Of a stretch of DNA of 53,358 nucleotides, positions 45,729-53,358 are shown in pieces (position 1 is the stretch's first letter; the number at the start of each line of letters is the position of its first letter). The notes under the pieces are model-generated. The model saw only the letters and a list, made by a program, of their open reading frames with translations. It made no database searches and was not told the origin of the DNA. The DNA comes from Acidimicrobiia bacterium (GTDB lineage Bacteria > Actinomycetota > Acidimicrobiia > IMCC26256 > PALSA-610), in the NCBI GenBank assembly GCA_017882905.1, contig JADGOO010000002.1:1-53358 (forward strand), in the 5' to 3' direction. The position numbers and the translations under genes were made by a program.

Positions 45729-48200
45729 TCAGCGCCGGTGGCGGAGTTGAACGCGTGTGCCCCAGCTGGTGCGCTCCACGTCGATCTCGTCGACGAGCTC
45801 GCCCATCAGCCCGAAGCCGCGTCCGCCGGGTCGCACCGCGTCGCTCGTCCGCCAGCGGCCGAAGTCGCGCACGGTGCACACCACGGCCCGCTCGCTCAAA
45901 TGACCTTCGACCGCGAGCTCTCCGGTGGGCATGTCGCGATAGGCGTGCTCCACGACGTTGGCGCACGCCTCGCCGCATGCGAGCACCACGTCGTCGATGA
46001 CCGGCAGCGCCAACCCGGCGTGGCGCAGCCAGTCGCGAAGATCGTGGCGAACCGAGCGCAGAAGTCGCGGATACGCAGGCACGCGGCGCATGAACGTGCT
46101 CGCCGGGTCGCAGAGCTGCACTGCGAGCACAGCAACATCGTCGAGTGGCGCCGCACCGCCGCCGAGCACCGAGTCGAGCAAGCCGGCACAGAGCGCGTCG
46201 GGCAGGTCCTCGCCGAGCGCCGCGGCCGCGTGCTCCACTCGTGCCAGGCCCACATCGAGGGCCTCACCGCGCCGTTCGACAAGTCCGTCAGTGCACAGCA
46301 CGACGCTCCCGCCGAGGTCGAGATGCACGACAGCTTCGGTCCGATCGAAACGCCAGACCCCGAGCGGGCCGCCTTGGCCACCTGCTGCGAAGCGAGCGCC
46401 GGAACGATCCACCAGGAGCGGCGGAAGATGTCCGGCACAGGAGTAGCGCACGCTGCGGTCGGCCGGGTCGGCGATCGCGTAGACGAGCGTGGTGGATCGG
46501 CCGACGTTGAGCGCAACATATCGATCGAGCGCGCGCAGCACGCGCGAGGGATCGTCCCCATCCATCGCCAGCGCGACGAGCGCCGAACGAAGCTGTCCCA
46601 TCGTGGCGGCGGCTTCGACACCGCGCCCGACCACGTCGCCGACCACGAGACCGAGCCGACCCCCCGGCAGCGCAAACGTGTCGATCCAGTCACCACCGAC
46701 GAGCATCTCGTCGGCGCCCGCGCGGTAACGGTGCCCGACGAGCGCGCCCTCGATGGTCGTGAGCAGCTTGGGCAACAAGCGCTCCTGCAGCGTGGCCGCC
46801 ACGCGCCGCTCACGGTCGCGGGCGCGCTCACGCTCGAGCGCGGGTTCGGCCGCGGCCGCGACGGCCTCGACGAGCTCCATCTCCGACGGTCCGAGCTGCC
46901 CGGCGCTCCCCGCAGCAAGTGCGATCGTGCCGGCCAATGACTCGCGCTCGAGGCGGAACGGAACCACCACGAGCGACTCGACGCCAAGGCGGAGCAACGC
47001 GTCGCGATGGCGTTGGTCGTGCACGATGTGGTCGATCAATCCGGGCGGCACGACCGACACGCACACCGCTCCCCCGGCTTCGCCGGTGGCGCGGACCGGG
47101 TCGCGCGGCCGCGACGGATACCCGGCGACAAGATGCGCGTCGGCTTCCCGGTCAGGTTCGGACGCGGCGGCAACGCGCACGACCTCGGTTCCGCCCTGCA
47201 GCTCGATGAGGCACCAGTCGGCGAACTGCGACAGGTGCACCGCCAAGGCATCGAGGCGCGCTTCGAAGCCGGTGACAGCCTCGAGCGAGCTCATGATCGC
47301 GGCCGTCTGCTCGGCGAGGTGGTGCAAGCGGTCGGCCGCCCGACGCGCCGCGCGTTCCGCTTCGACGGCGAGCGCGCGTTCGAGCGCGTGCGCGCCCTGG
47401 CGCACCACGGCCAACAGCACTTCGCGCGTGGGGGCATCAAGGTTGCGTCCCGAACCGGAGTGCTCGATCACGCCGAGGGTGCGCGCCCGCACGATCAGTG
47501 GCACGGCGTGCGCACCGTCGGTTCGGTCGTCGATGATCGATCCTGCGCGCACCGCTTCGTGCACGAGCTCGCTCGCCGCCGGCGCGCCGGCGAGGGCCGT
47601 CACCTCATCGTTCTCGATCGCGTACGCGTGCACCTCGCCGCGCAGGACGGTCGCCAGCTCGAGGGCGAGCGTCGCGAGGACTTCGCGGGCGTCGGTGGTA
47701 GCGAGGTCACCCGTCCAGCGCTGGAGCAGCGTCGCGCGCGCCGCGCCCGCATGGCGTTCGCTCACGTCGACGAACAGCACGACACCGCCGACGATGAGCC
47801 GACCGACGCGCAGCGGCGCCGAGCTCACCTCCATCACGCCATGAACGCCGTCATCGCGCTCGAAGTGGATCTCTTCGGCCCGCACGACCTCGCCACTCGT
47901 CAGCGAACGCGCGAGCGGCCAGTCGTGCATTGCCAGCGCACTGCCGTCGGGCCGCAGGCCGCTGTAGCGCCGGAAGCTCTCCGTCGCGGGCTCCTCGCCC
48001 CAGATCCTGGCCACCTCTGGATTGGCGTACACGACCTCGCCCTCGGCGTTGGCCACGATGACGCCGACCGGCCACTGGTCGAGGACGGCGGCGATGACCG
48101 AGTCGGGGACCGAGGCGGACCCGCCGGCGGGTGACGGCTCGGTGGCGGCAGCGTCATCAGGAGTGGCCACAGGCAAATCGAGGTTATCGGCCCAGCGCAC
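45729..48200 (-). CDS. PAS + GAF + SpoIIE-type PP2C phosphatase + RsbW-like HATPase (second paralog)
   Basis: PAS DQWPVGVIVANAEGEVVYANPEVARIWG; PP2C GGDWIDTFALPGGRLGLVVGDVVGRG; LCTDGLVERRGEALDVGL; HATPase LACGEACANVVEHAY; GTG start approximate. Confidence 0.9.
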   Translation of the reverse strand: MRWADNLDLPVATPDDAAATEPSPAGGSASVPDSVIAAVLDQWPVGVIVANAEGEVVYANPEVARIWGEEPATESFRRYSGLRPDGSALAMHDWPLARSLTSGEVVRAEEIHFERDDGVHGVMEVSSAPLRVGRLIVGGVVLFVDVSERHAGAARATLLQRWTGDLATTDAREVLATLALELATVLRGEVHAYAIENDEVTALAGAPAASELVHEAVRAGSIIDDRTDGAHAVPLIVRARTLGVIEHSGSGRNLDAPTREVLLAVVRQGAHALERALAVEAERAARRAADRLHHLAEQTAAIMSSLEAVTGFEARLDALAVHLSQFADWCLIELQGGTEVVRVAAASEPDREADAHLVAGYPSRPRDPVRATGEAGGAVCVSVVPPGLIDHIVHDQRHRDALLRLGVESLVVVPFRLERESLAGTIALAAGSAGQLGPSEMELVEAVAAAAEPALERERARDRERRVAATLQERLLPKLLTTIEGALVGHRYRAGADEMLVGGDWIDTFALPGGRLGLVVGDVVGRGVEAAATMGQLRSALVALAMDGDDPSRVLRALDRYVALNVGRSTTLVYAIADPADRSVRYSCAGHLPPLLVDRSGARFAAGGQGGPLGVWRFDRTEAVVHLDLGGSVVLCTDGLVERRGEALDVGLARVEHAAAALGEDLPDALCAGLLDSVLGGGAAPLDDVAVLAVQLCDPASTFMRRVPAYPRLLRSVRHDLRDWLRHAGLALPVIDDVVLACGEACANVVEHAYRDMPTGELAVEGHLSERAVVCTVRDFGRWRTSDAVRPGGRGFGLMGELVDEIDVERTSWGTRVQLRHRR

Positions 48201-48209
48201 ATTGGGTAG
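48183..48209 (+). promoter_or_regulatory. SigF-type promoter-like motif GTTA-N17-GGGTAG upstream of sod
   Basis: GTTA 48183-48186, 17-nt spacer, GGGTAG 48204-48209. Confidence 0.4.
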
Positions 48210-48271
48210 TCGGCCTGTAGAGCGACGGGGCGCGACGCGCGGCCGAAACGTCGTGGATGCGGATGGAGACG

Positions 48272-48928
48272 ATGGATTCGATGGACACCTACACACTCCC
48301 GGACCTTCCCTATGACTACGCCGCGCTCGAGCCGCACATCTCGGCTCGGATCATGGAGCTGCACCACGACAAGCACCACGCGGGTTATGTGAAGCAGGCC
48401 AACGCCACGCTCGAACGACTCGAGCAGCTGCGGTCCGACGGTGGCGGCGACGCGATGTTGCTCCGAGCGCTCGAGAAGTCGTTGGCCTTCAACGTGTCGG
48501 GCCATCTGCTGCACTCCGCCCTGTGGCCGTCGATGCGCCCTGGCGGCGGCGAGCTCGAGGGCGAGCTCGCGGCGGCCGTCGACGACGCCTTCGGCACCTT
48601 CGATGCCATGCGCCGCCAGCTCACCGAGGCCGTGTCGAGCCTGCAGGGCTCGGGTTGGGCCGCCCTCGTGTGGGAGCCGCTCGCGGGCCGCCTGATCGTC
48701 GAGCAGATCTACGACCACCAAGGCAACATGACGCCGGCAAACGTGCCGCTCCTCGTGATCGACGGCTGGGAGCACGCGTACTACCTGCAATACGCCAATG
48801 AGAAGGACCGCTACATCGAAGCGTTCTTCGAGGTGGCCGACTGGGGACAGGCCGCCCGTCGATTCGAGCAGACCCGTCGTCTTCCGGCGTTTGCCGACAT
48901 CACGGCCCGCGGCGCCGTCCGGCCATGA
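48272..48928 (+). CDS. superoxide dismutase (Fe/Mn)
   Basis: YTLPDLPYDYAALEPHISARIMELHHDKHHAGYVKQAN; FNVSGHLLHSALW; DGWEHAYYLQYANEKDRYIEAFF; start among 48257/48272/48281. Confidence 0.93.
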   Translation: MDSMDTYTLPDLPYDYAALEPHISARIMELHHDKHHAGYVKQANATLERLEQLRSDGGGDAMLLRALEKSLAFNVSGHLLHSALWPSMRPGGGELEGELAAAVDDAFGTFDAMRRQLTEAVSSLQGSGWAALVWEPLAGRLIVEQIYDHQGNMTPANVPLLVIDGWEHAYYLQYANEKDRYIEAFFEVADWGQAARRFEQTRRLPAFADITARGAVRP

Positions 48929-49335
48929 GCCTCGACCGCAGCTCGCGTGGCGACGAGCGCCGCGACGCGGGCATTCGAGAGCGACACGGACCGTCGCCCG
49001 CCATCACACCGCGCGAGCTACGGCTCCTCGCCGAGATCGAAGACGGCATCCGGCTCGAAGACCCACGGCTCGCCGCGCGGCTCACGGCGGGGCGCCGAGA
49101 GCGGGTGCGGCTCCATCTCCGCGCCCACCGCGCCGTGCTGTCGCTGGTCGGCGCGCTCGGCGGCATGGTGCTCATGGTGCTGTGCTTCGCGAGCCTGCTC
49201 CCCGTCGCGCTCATCGGCGCCGCCATGTTCAGCGCGTCGATCGGTGCCCAGGCCCAGCCGGTGGCCCGCGCCGTTCGCCGGCTTGCGTGCCGCGTGGCGC
49301 GCTTGGGTATCGAGCGGCATCACCCGGGCGGCTGA
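48925..49335 (+). CDS. DUF3040-like membrane protein
   Basis: ITPRELRLLAEIEDGIRLEDPRLAARLTAG followed by two hydrophobic helices; ATGA overlap with sod. Confidence 0.75.
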   Translation: MSLDRSSRGDERRDAGIRERHGPSPAITPRELRLLAEIEDGIRLEDPRLAARLTAGRRERVRLHLRAHRAVLSLVGALGGMVLMVLCFASLLPVALIGAAMFSASIGAQAQPVARAVRRLACRVARLGIERHHPGG

Positions 49336-49435
49336 TCCCGCCGCCGAGCACGCCGCATCGCTCATCTGCCTCGCTGCACCCCACAAGGCCGGTGAGGGCG
49401 CATCGAACCGTAACGCACCGAACACCTTGGTCAAT

Positions 49436-49462
49436 GTTTGTGTGATGGTACGAGGCGGGTAG
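49436..49462 (+). promoter_or_regulatory. SigF-type promoter-like motif GTTT-N17-GGGTAG upstream of the STAS/anti-sigma/sigF genes
   Basis: GTTT 49436-49439, 17-nt spacer, GGGTAG 49457-49462. Confidence 0.55.
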
Positions 49463-49486
49463 CAGGCACAGATGGAGGGCGCGAAC

Positions 49487-49837
49487 ATGACTGAGGTGGG
49501 TCCGGAATCTGGTCAGGAGCTGGTGCTCGACACCCAACGGCACGGCGCTGCTGCGATCGTGCGGGTGCGAGGCGAGCTCGACGCGTACAGCGCGCCGAGC
49601 CTCGAGGACCTCGGCGCGAACCTGCTCGCCGACGGCACCAGCGAGATCGTTCTCGATCTCTCCGAGACGTCGTTCCTCGATTCGTCAGGCTTGCGGGCGA
49701 TCCTCACGTTGCACCGCCGGATCGACAATGATCGGGGCGAGCTCACGCTCGGCAACCCCAGCGAGCCGGTGCTTCGATTGCTCGAGATCACCGGCTTGAC
49801 TGATCACTTCACAGTGCGCCGCGACGCTGCGCACTGA
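49487..49837 (+). CDS. STAS-domain anti-sigma factor antagonist (RsbV-like)
   Basis: IVRVRGELDAYSAPSLEDLGANLLADGTSEIVLDLSETSFLDSSGLRAILTLHRR (DSSG phospho-Ser motif); GGAGG SD before ATG 49487. Confidence 0.9.
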   Translation: MTEVGPESGQELVLDTQRHGAAAIVRVRGELDAYSAPSLEDLGANLLADGTSEIVLDLSETSFLDSSGLRAILTLHRRIDNDRGELTLGNPSEPVLRLLEITGLTDHFTVRRDAAH

Positions 49838-49903
49838 CAGCTGATCGACTGACACCCAGTCGTTCGTACAACTCGTCCGGTCGGATCATTCGTGAGGTGG
49901 GCA

Positions 49904-50290
49904 ATGGAGCAGCACTCGACGTTGACCTCTGAAGTGGTGCGTCTCACGGTGCCGCGGTCGCTCGAGTACGTACGATTGGTACGGCTCACGGCCGCGGGGT
50001 TCGCTTCGAGACTCGGTTACGATGTCGAGGAGATCGACGACGTACGCCGCGCAGTCGACGAGCTCGCGAGCATCATCGTCGAGACGGGAACGGGTGGCGA
50101 CCTCGAAGTGGGGTTCCGAGTTGCCGGCGGCGTGCTGATCGTCGAGGGCTCTGCGCCCGCCGAGATCCCGCCGCTCGTCGACGAGCTGGCCCATCAGATC
50201 CTCGCCGTCGTGGTCTCCGTGCACGACACCGGGCTCGAGTCCGATCGCGCGTGGTTCCGTTGCGAGAAGCCGCTTCCGGCGGGTGCGTGA
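49904..50290 (+). CDS. UsfX/RsbW-like anti-sigma factor with degenerate ATPase motifs
   Basis: RSLEYVRLVRLTAAGFASRLGYDVEEIDDVRRAVDELASIIVET; position between STAS and SigF genes. Confidence 0.75.
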   Translation: MEQHSTLTSEVVRLTVPRSLEYVRLVRLTAAGFASRLGYDVEEIDDVRRAVDELASIIVETGTGGDLEVGFRVAGGVLIVEGSAPAEIPPLVDELAHQILAVVVSVHDTGLESDRAWFRCEKPLPAGA

Positions 50291-50293
50291 CCT

Positions 50294-51046
50294 ATGGCGC
50301 CACGTGACGCTGAACGCGCTGCGCTGTTCGCGAAGTTCGTCGAGTTCCGAGCCACTGGCGATCGCAAGCTCCGCAACGAGCTGATCGAGGCGCATCGCTC
50401 TCTCGCGACGCACCTGGCCCGCCGATTCACCAATCGCGGCGAGCCGTTCGACGACCTTCTGCAGGTGGCGCAGCTCGGCATGCTCAAGGCAGTCGAGCGC
50501 TTCGACACCGACCGCAACCTCGAGTTCTCGACCTTCGCGACGGCCACGATCGAAGGCGAGCTGAAGCGCCACTTCCGCGACCGCACATGGTCGGTACGCG
50601 TCCCTCGGCGCGCGCAGGAGCTCCACCTCCGGCTCGGCACGACCATCGGTGAGCTGTCGCAACGTCTCGGTCATGCACCGACCATCCCGGAGCTCGCCGA
50701 AGAGCTCGGGGTCAGCGACGACGAGGTGCTGCAGGCGATGGAGGTCGGTGGCGCCTACCGCAGCGCGTCACTCGAAGCGAAGTCGGCCGACAGCCGCGAA
50801 GCGCCGGTGCTGGAGCGCACGCTCGGCCGGACCGACGTGGGCTTCGACGCCGCCGAGCACCGCGTGCTCGTCGACGAGCTCCTGTCATCGTTGCCCGAGC
50901 GAGAGCGCCGCATCGTCGAGCTGCGCTTCTACCAGGAGATGACACAGACCGAGATCGCCGAGCACGTGGGCATCAGCCAGATGCACGTGTCAAGGTTGCT
51001 GTCACGCACGCTCGCCGAGCTCCGGTCACGGCTCCAGGGCGTCTGA
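50294..51046 (+). CDS. sigF: SigB/SigF/SigG family RNA polymerase sigma factor
   Basis: LARRFTNRGEPFDDLLQVAQLGMLKAVERFDTDRNLEFSTFATATIEGELKRHFRDRTWSVRVPRRAQEL; region 4 MTQTEIAEHVGISQMHVSRLLSRTLAELR. Confidence 0.93.
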   Translation: MAPRDAERAALFAKFVEFRATGDRKLRNELIEAHRSLATHLARRFTNRGEPFDDLLQVAQLGMLKAVERFDTDRNLEFSTFATATIEGELKRHFRDRTWSVRVPRRAQELHLRLGTTIGELSQRLGHAPTIPELAEELGVSDDEVLQAMEVGGAYRSASLEAKSADSREAPVLERTLGRTDVGFDAAEHRVLVDELLSSLPERERRIVELRFYQEMTQTEIAEHVGISQMHVSRLLSRTLAELRSRLQGV

Positions 51047-51076
51047 TCGGCCCGGCGACAGCCGCGGTCCGCGCGG

Positions 51077-51102
51077 GTGTCACCCGCAACGACGCGGGGT
51101 AC
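51077..51102 (+). promoter_or_regulatory. SigF-type promoter-like motif GTGT-N16-GGGTAC upstream of the OtsA-like gene
   Basis: GTGT 51077-51080, 16-nt spacer, GGGTAC 51097-51102. Confidence 0.35.
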
Positions 51103-51113
51103 GACCGTGGTGA

Positions 51114-52634
51114 ATGGCCACGGTCCTGCACCCTCCCGCCTCGCGACGGAACGCGGCACGATCGACGGCTCCGGCCGATGCTGCGCCACCGCTGATCCTG
51201 CTGTCACACCGAGGACCGGTCGGCTTCGTCGAGACCGAGACCGGTTGCCGCATGACGCGTGGCGGTGGCGGTCTCGTCACCGCACTGCGCGATCTCGTTC
51301 GGCACGCGCCCAACGCCTCGTGGATCTGCGCAGCGACGACTGAACCAGAGCGGGTCTTGGCCGCGGCCGGTCGACCGGTGCCGGCCGTGATCGGTACCGA
51401 CGCGCAGTGCGATCTGCATCTCGTCGCGGTCGATGCCGCGGCGCACCACGACTTCTACGCAGTGATCGCAAACCCGCTGCTGTGGTTCGTGCAGCACATG
51501 CTGTGGGATCTTGCGACCGCGCCGAACATCACGGCGCGCGAGCTTGCCGCGTGGCGCGACGGCTACGTGCGTGTGAACGAGGAGTTCGCCCATCGGCTTG
51601 TGGAAGTGGGGCGGGCGAGCGAGCCGGGCACCGTCGTGATGGTGCACGACTACCACTTCTATCTCGTACCTGCGCTGGCCCGGGCCGCCGGCCTCGACCG
51701 CTTCCTGCATTTCTTCGTGCACATCCCGTGGCCGCATCCCGACGCCTTGCGCGTCCTCCCGCTCGAGATGCGTCACGCGATCGTGCGCGGGCTGCTCGGT
51801 GCCGATCTCGTGGCGTTCCACACGGGGCGGTACGCACGCAACTTCATGCTGACCTGTCAAGACCTGCTCGGCCTCGAGATCGACGAGAGCCGCAACACCG
51901 TGCGCTACGACGGTCGCGACGTAGCCGTGCGCTTCTATCCGATCTCGGTCGACCCCGAGTCGCTTCGCGAGCTTGCCGCGACACCGGAGACGGAACAGCA
52001 CGAACGCGCGCTCGCGGCCACGCGGCGCGAGATGATGATCTTGCGCGTCGACCGCACCGACCCCGCGAAGAACATCCTGCGCGGCTTCCTCGCGTTCGAT
52101 CGTCTGCTCGAGCTCCATCCCGAGCTCGCATCGCGAGTGACGTTCCTCGCATTGCTGCAGCCGAGCCGCCAAGACGTGCCCGAGTACGCCGAGTACCGCG
52201 CCGCGATCGAGAAGATCGTCGACGAGGTGAACGCGCGGCACGGCACGCCCGACTGGCAACCGATCGATCTGCGCGTCGAAGAGAACCTCGCGCGCGCGGT
52301 CGCCGCGTACCGCGACTTCGATGTGCTGGTCGTGAACGGTGTGGCCGACGGGATGAACCTCGTCGCCAAGGAGGCGCTCGTGGTGAATCAGCGCGACGGC
52401 GTGCTCGCCCTGTCGGAGTGCACCGGAGCCCACGAGGAGCTCGGGGCCGTGGCGCTGACGCTCGCTCCGTTCGACATCGAGCAGCAGGCAAACGCGCTCT
52501 GGGAGGCATTGACGATGCCGGCCGCCGAACGAGCGCTGCGCCACGCCGCCGCACTCGAGATCGTGGAGACGAACAACACGGCGAAGTGGCTCACGCACCA
52601 GCTCGCCGACATCCGGTCGTTGCGACCCGCCTGA
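51114..52634 (+). CDS. GT20 alpha,alpha-trehalose-phosphate synthase-like protein (divergent OtsA)
   Basis: LLSHRGPVGF; VMVHDYHFYLVPAL; FFVHIPWPHPDALRVLP; RVDRTDPAKNILRGF; GVADGMNLVAKEALVVN. Confidence 0.9.
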   Translation: MATVLHPPASRRNAARSTAPADAAPPLILLSHRGPVGFVETETGCRMTRGGGGLVTALRDLVRHAPNASWICAATTEPERVLAAAGRPVPAVIGTDAQCDLHLVAVDAAAHHDFYAVIANPLLWFVQHMLWDLATAPNITARELAAWRDGYVRVNEEFAHRLVEVGRASEPGTVVMVHDYHFYLVPALARAAGLDRFLHFFVHIPWPHPDALRVLPLEMRHAIVRGLLGADLVAFHTGRYARNFMLTCQDLLGLEIDESRNTVRYDGRDVAVRFYPISVDPESLRELAATPETEQHERALAATRREMMILRVDRTDPAKNILRGFLAFDRLLELHPELASRVTFLALLQPSRQDVPEYAEYRAAIEKIVDEVNARHGTPDWQPIDLRVEENLARAVAAYRDFDVLVVNGVADGMNLVAKEALVVNQRDGVLALSECTGAHEELGAVALTLAPFDIEQQANALWEALTMPAAERALRHAAALEIVETNNTAKWLTHQLADIRSLRPA

Positions 52635-52648
52635 AGGCGCGTCGTCAG

Positions 52649-53350
52649 TCAGGCGGCGAGCTGCAGGAGTGGCAGGATCTGCGCGGTGACCGCATCCGCG
52701 GCGCGGGTTCCGTCGACTCGCACCAGCTGGTTGCGCCGCTCGAACCAGCGCAACATCGGTTCCGTGTAGCAGCGGTACGCGGCCAGGCGGCGATGCACGG
52801 CGGCGCTTTCGTCGTCGCTGCGCCTCACGAGCCGGCCGCCGCACTCCTCGCAGCACGAGCGCGCCACGGCGAGCTCCGCGACGAACGGTCTGTCGCATTC
52901 GCCGCACACGAGCCGATCCGCGAGCCGCGCCGCGATGTGCTCACCCGGAACGACGAGCTCGATCACGAGGTCGAGGCCACCCGGGCCGAGCAGGTTGCAC
53001 AGCGCACGCGCCTGCTCACTCGTACGCGGGAAGCCGTCGAGCACGAACCCCGCATCGGTATCGTCCTGGGTGAGTCGATTCCCCACGAGCGCGAGGACCA
53101 GCGCGTCGGGGAGCAATCCGCCGCGCGACATGGTCGCAGCCACTTCGAGGCCGAGCGCGCTGTCGTTGCGCACCTCATCACGCAGGAGGTCACCGGTGGA
53201 GATGTGCGGCACGCCGAGCGCCGCGGCGATGCGCGGGCACTGGGTGCCCTTGCCCGCGCCGGGTGCGCCGGCCACGACCAGACGCGTCCGCGCCGCGTGC
53301 CCCCTCGGCGCGTCGGAAACGGCGAGGGCCCGCGACTCCGCGGGCGGCAT
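52649..53350 (-). CDS. adenylate kinase-like protein
   Basis: LVVAGAPGAGKGTQCPRIAAALGVPHISTGDLLRDEV; GFVLDGFPRTSEQA; Cys4 LID (CGEC...CCEEC); start uncertain (N-terminal extension). Confidence 0.9.
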   Translation of the reverse strand: MPPAESRALAVSDAPRGHAARTRLVVAGAPGAGKGTQCPRIAAALGVPHISTGDLLRDEVRNDSALGLEVAATMSRGGLLPDALVLALVGNRLTQDDTDAGFVLDGFPRTSEQARALCNLLGPGGLDLVIELVVPGEHIAARLADRLVCGECDRPFVAELAVARSCCEECGGRLVRRSDDESAAVHRRLAAYRCYTEPMLRWFERRNQLVRVDGTRAADAVTAQILPLLQLAA

Positions 53351-53358
53351 CGGTGGGC

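Overview
High-GC actinobacterial chromosome segment, probably Acidimicrobiia-like (inferred from gene content and style only). It is gene-dense, with no rRNA, CRISPR array, prophage or recognisable transposase. Main blocks: (1) 0-7.6 kb: ECF sigma factor, VOC protein, a wHTH/ATPase regulator split by an in-frame TGA, FAD monooxygenase, OsmC, methyltransferase and a decayed GNAT gene. (2) 7.6-12 kb: tRNA-Glu(CTC), tRNA-Gln(CTG), YdcF-like protein, gltX, and a two-subunit B12-dependent acyl-CoA mutase with isobutyryl-CoA-mutase-like active-site residues. (3) 12-24 kb: oxidative accessory region with sulfotransferase, two P450s, TauD-like dioxygenase, two SnoaL-like proteins, Zn-ADH and two LLM flavin oxidoreductases. 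(4) 24-29 kb: group 2 sigma factor, GH15, LigD-like PE-ligase, universal stress protein. (5) 29-48 kb: glgX and a tightly coupled alpha-glucan/trehalose operon (glgE, treS-maltokinase fusion, malQ, glgB, treY) bracketed by two SpoIIE-type phosphatases. (6) 48-53 kb: SOD, DUF3040 protein, STAS / UsfX-like anti-sigma / SigF-family sigma module, OtsA-like GT20, adenylate kinase. The strongest candidate for an undescribed system is a solitary AbiEi-like wHTH + DUF559 nuclease-like gene (20149-21096, minus) between two 50-bp direct repeats (49/50 identical). Each repeat is a long two-stem palindrome, and a separate 15-bp-stem inverted repeat sits just upstream of the gene. A second notable signal is a set of SigF-type promoter-like motifs (GTTT-N15-17-GGGTAN) before the universal stress protein, SOD, STAS-sigF and OtsA-like genes, which suggests a clustered stress regulon. 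No database searches were run; all family assignments come from motif recognition.
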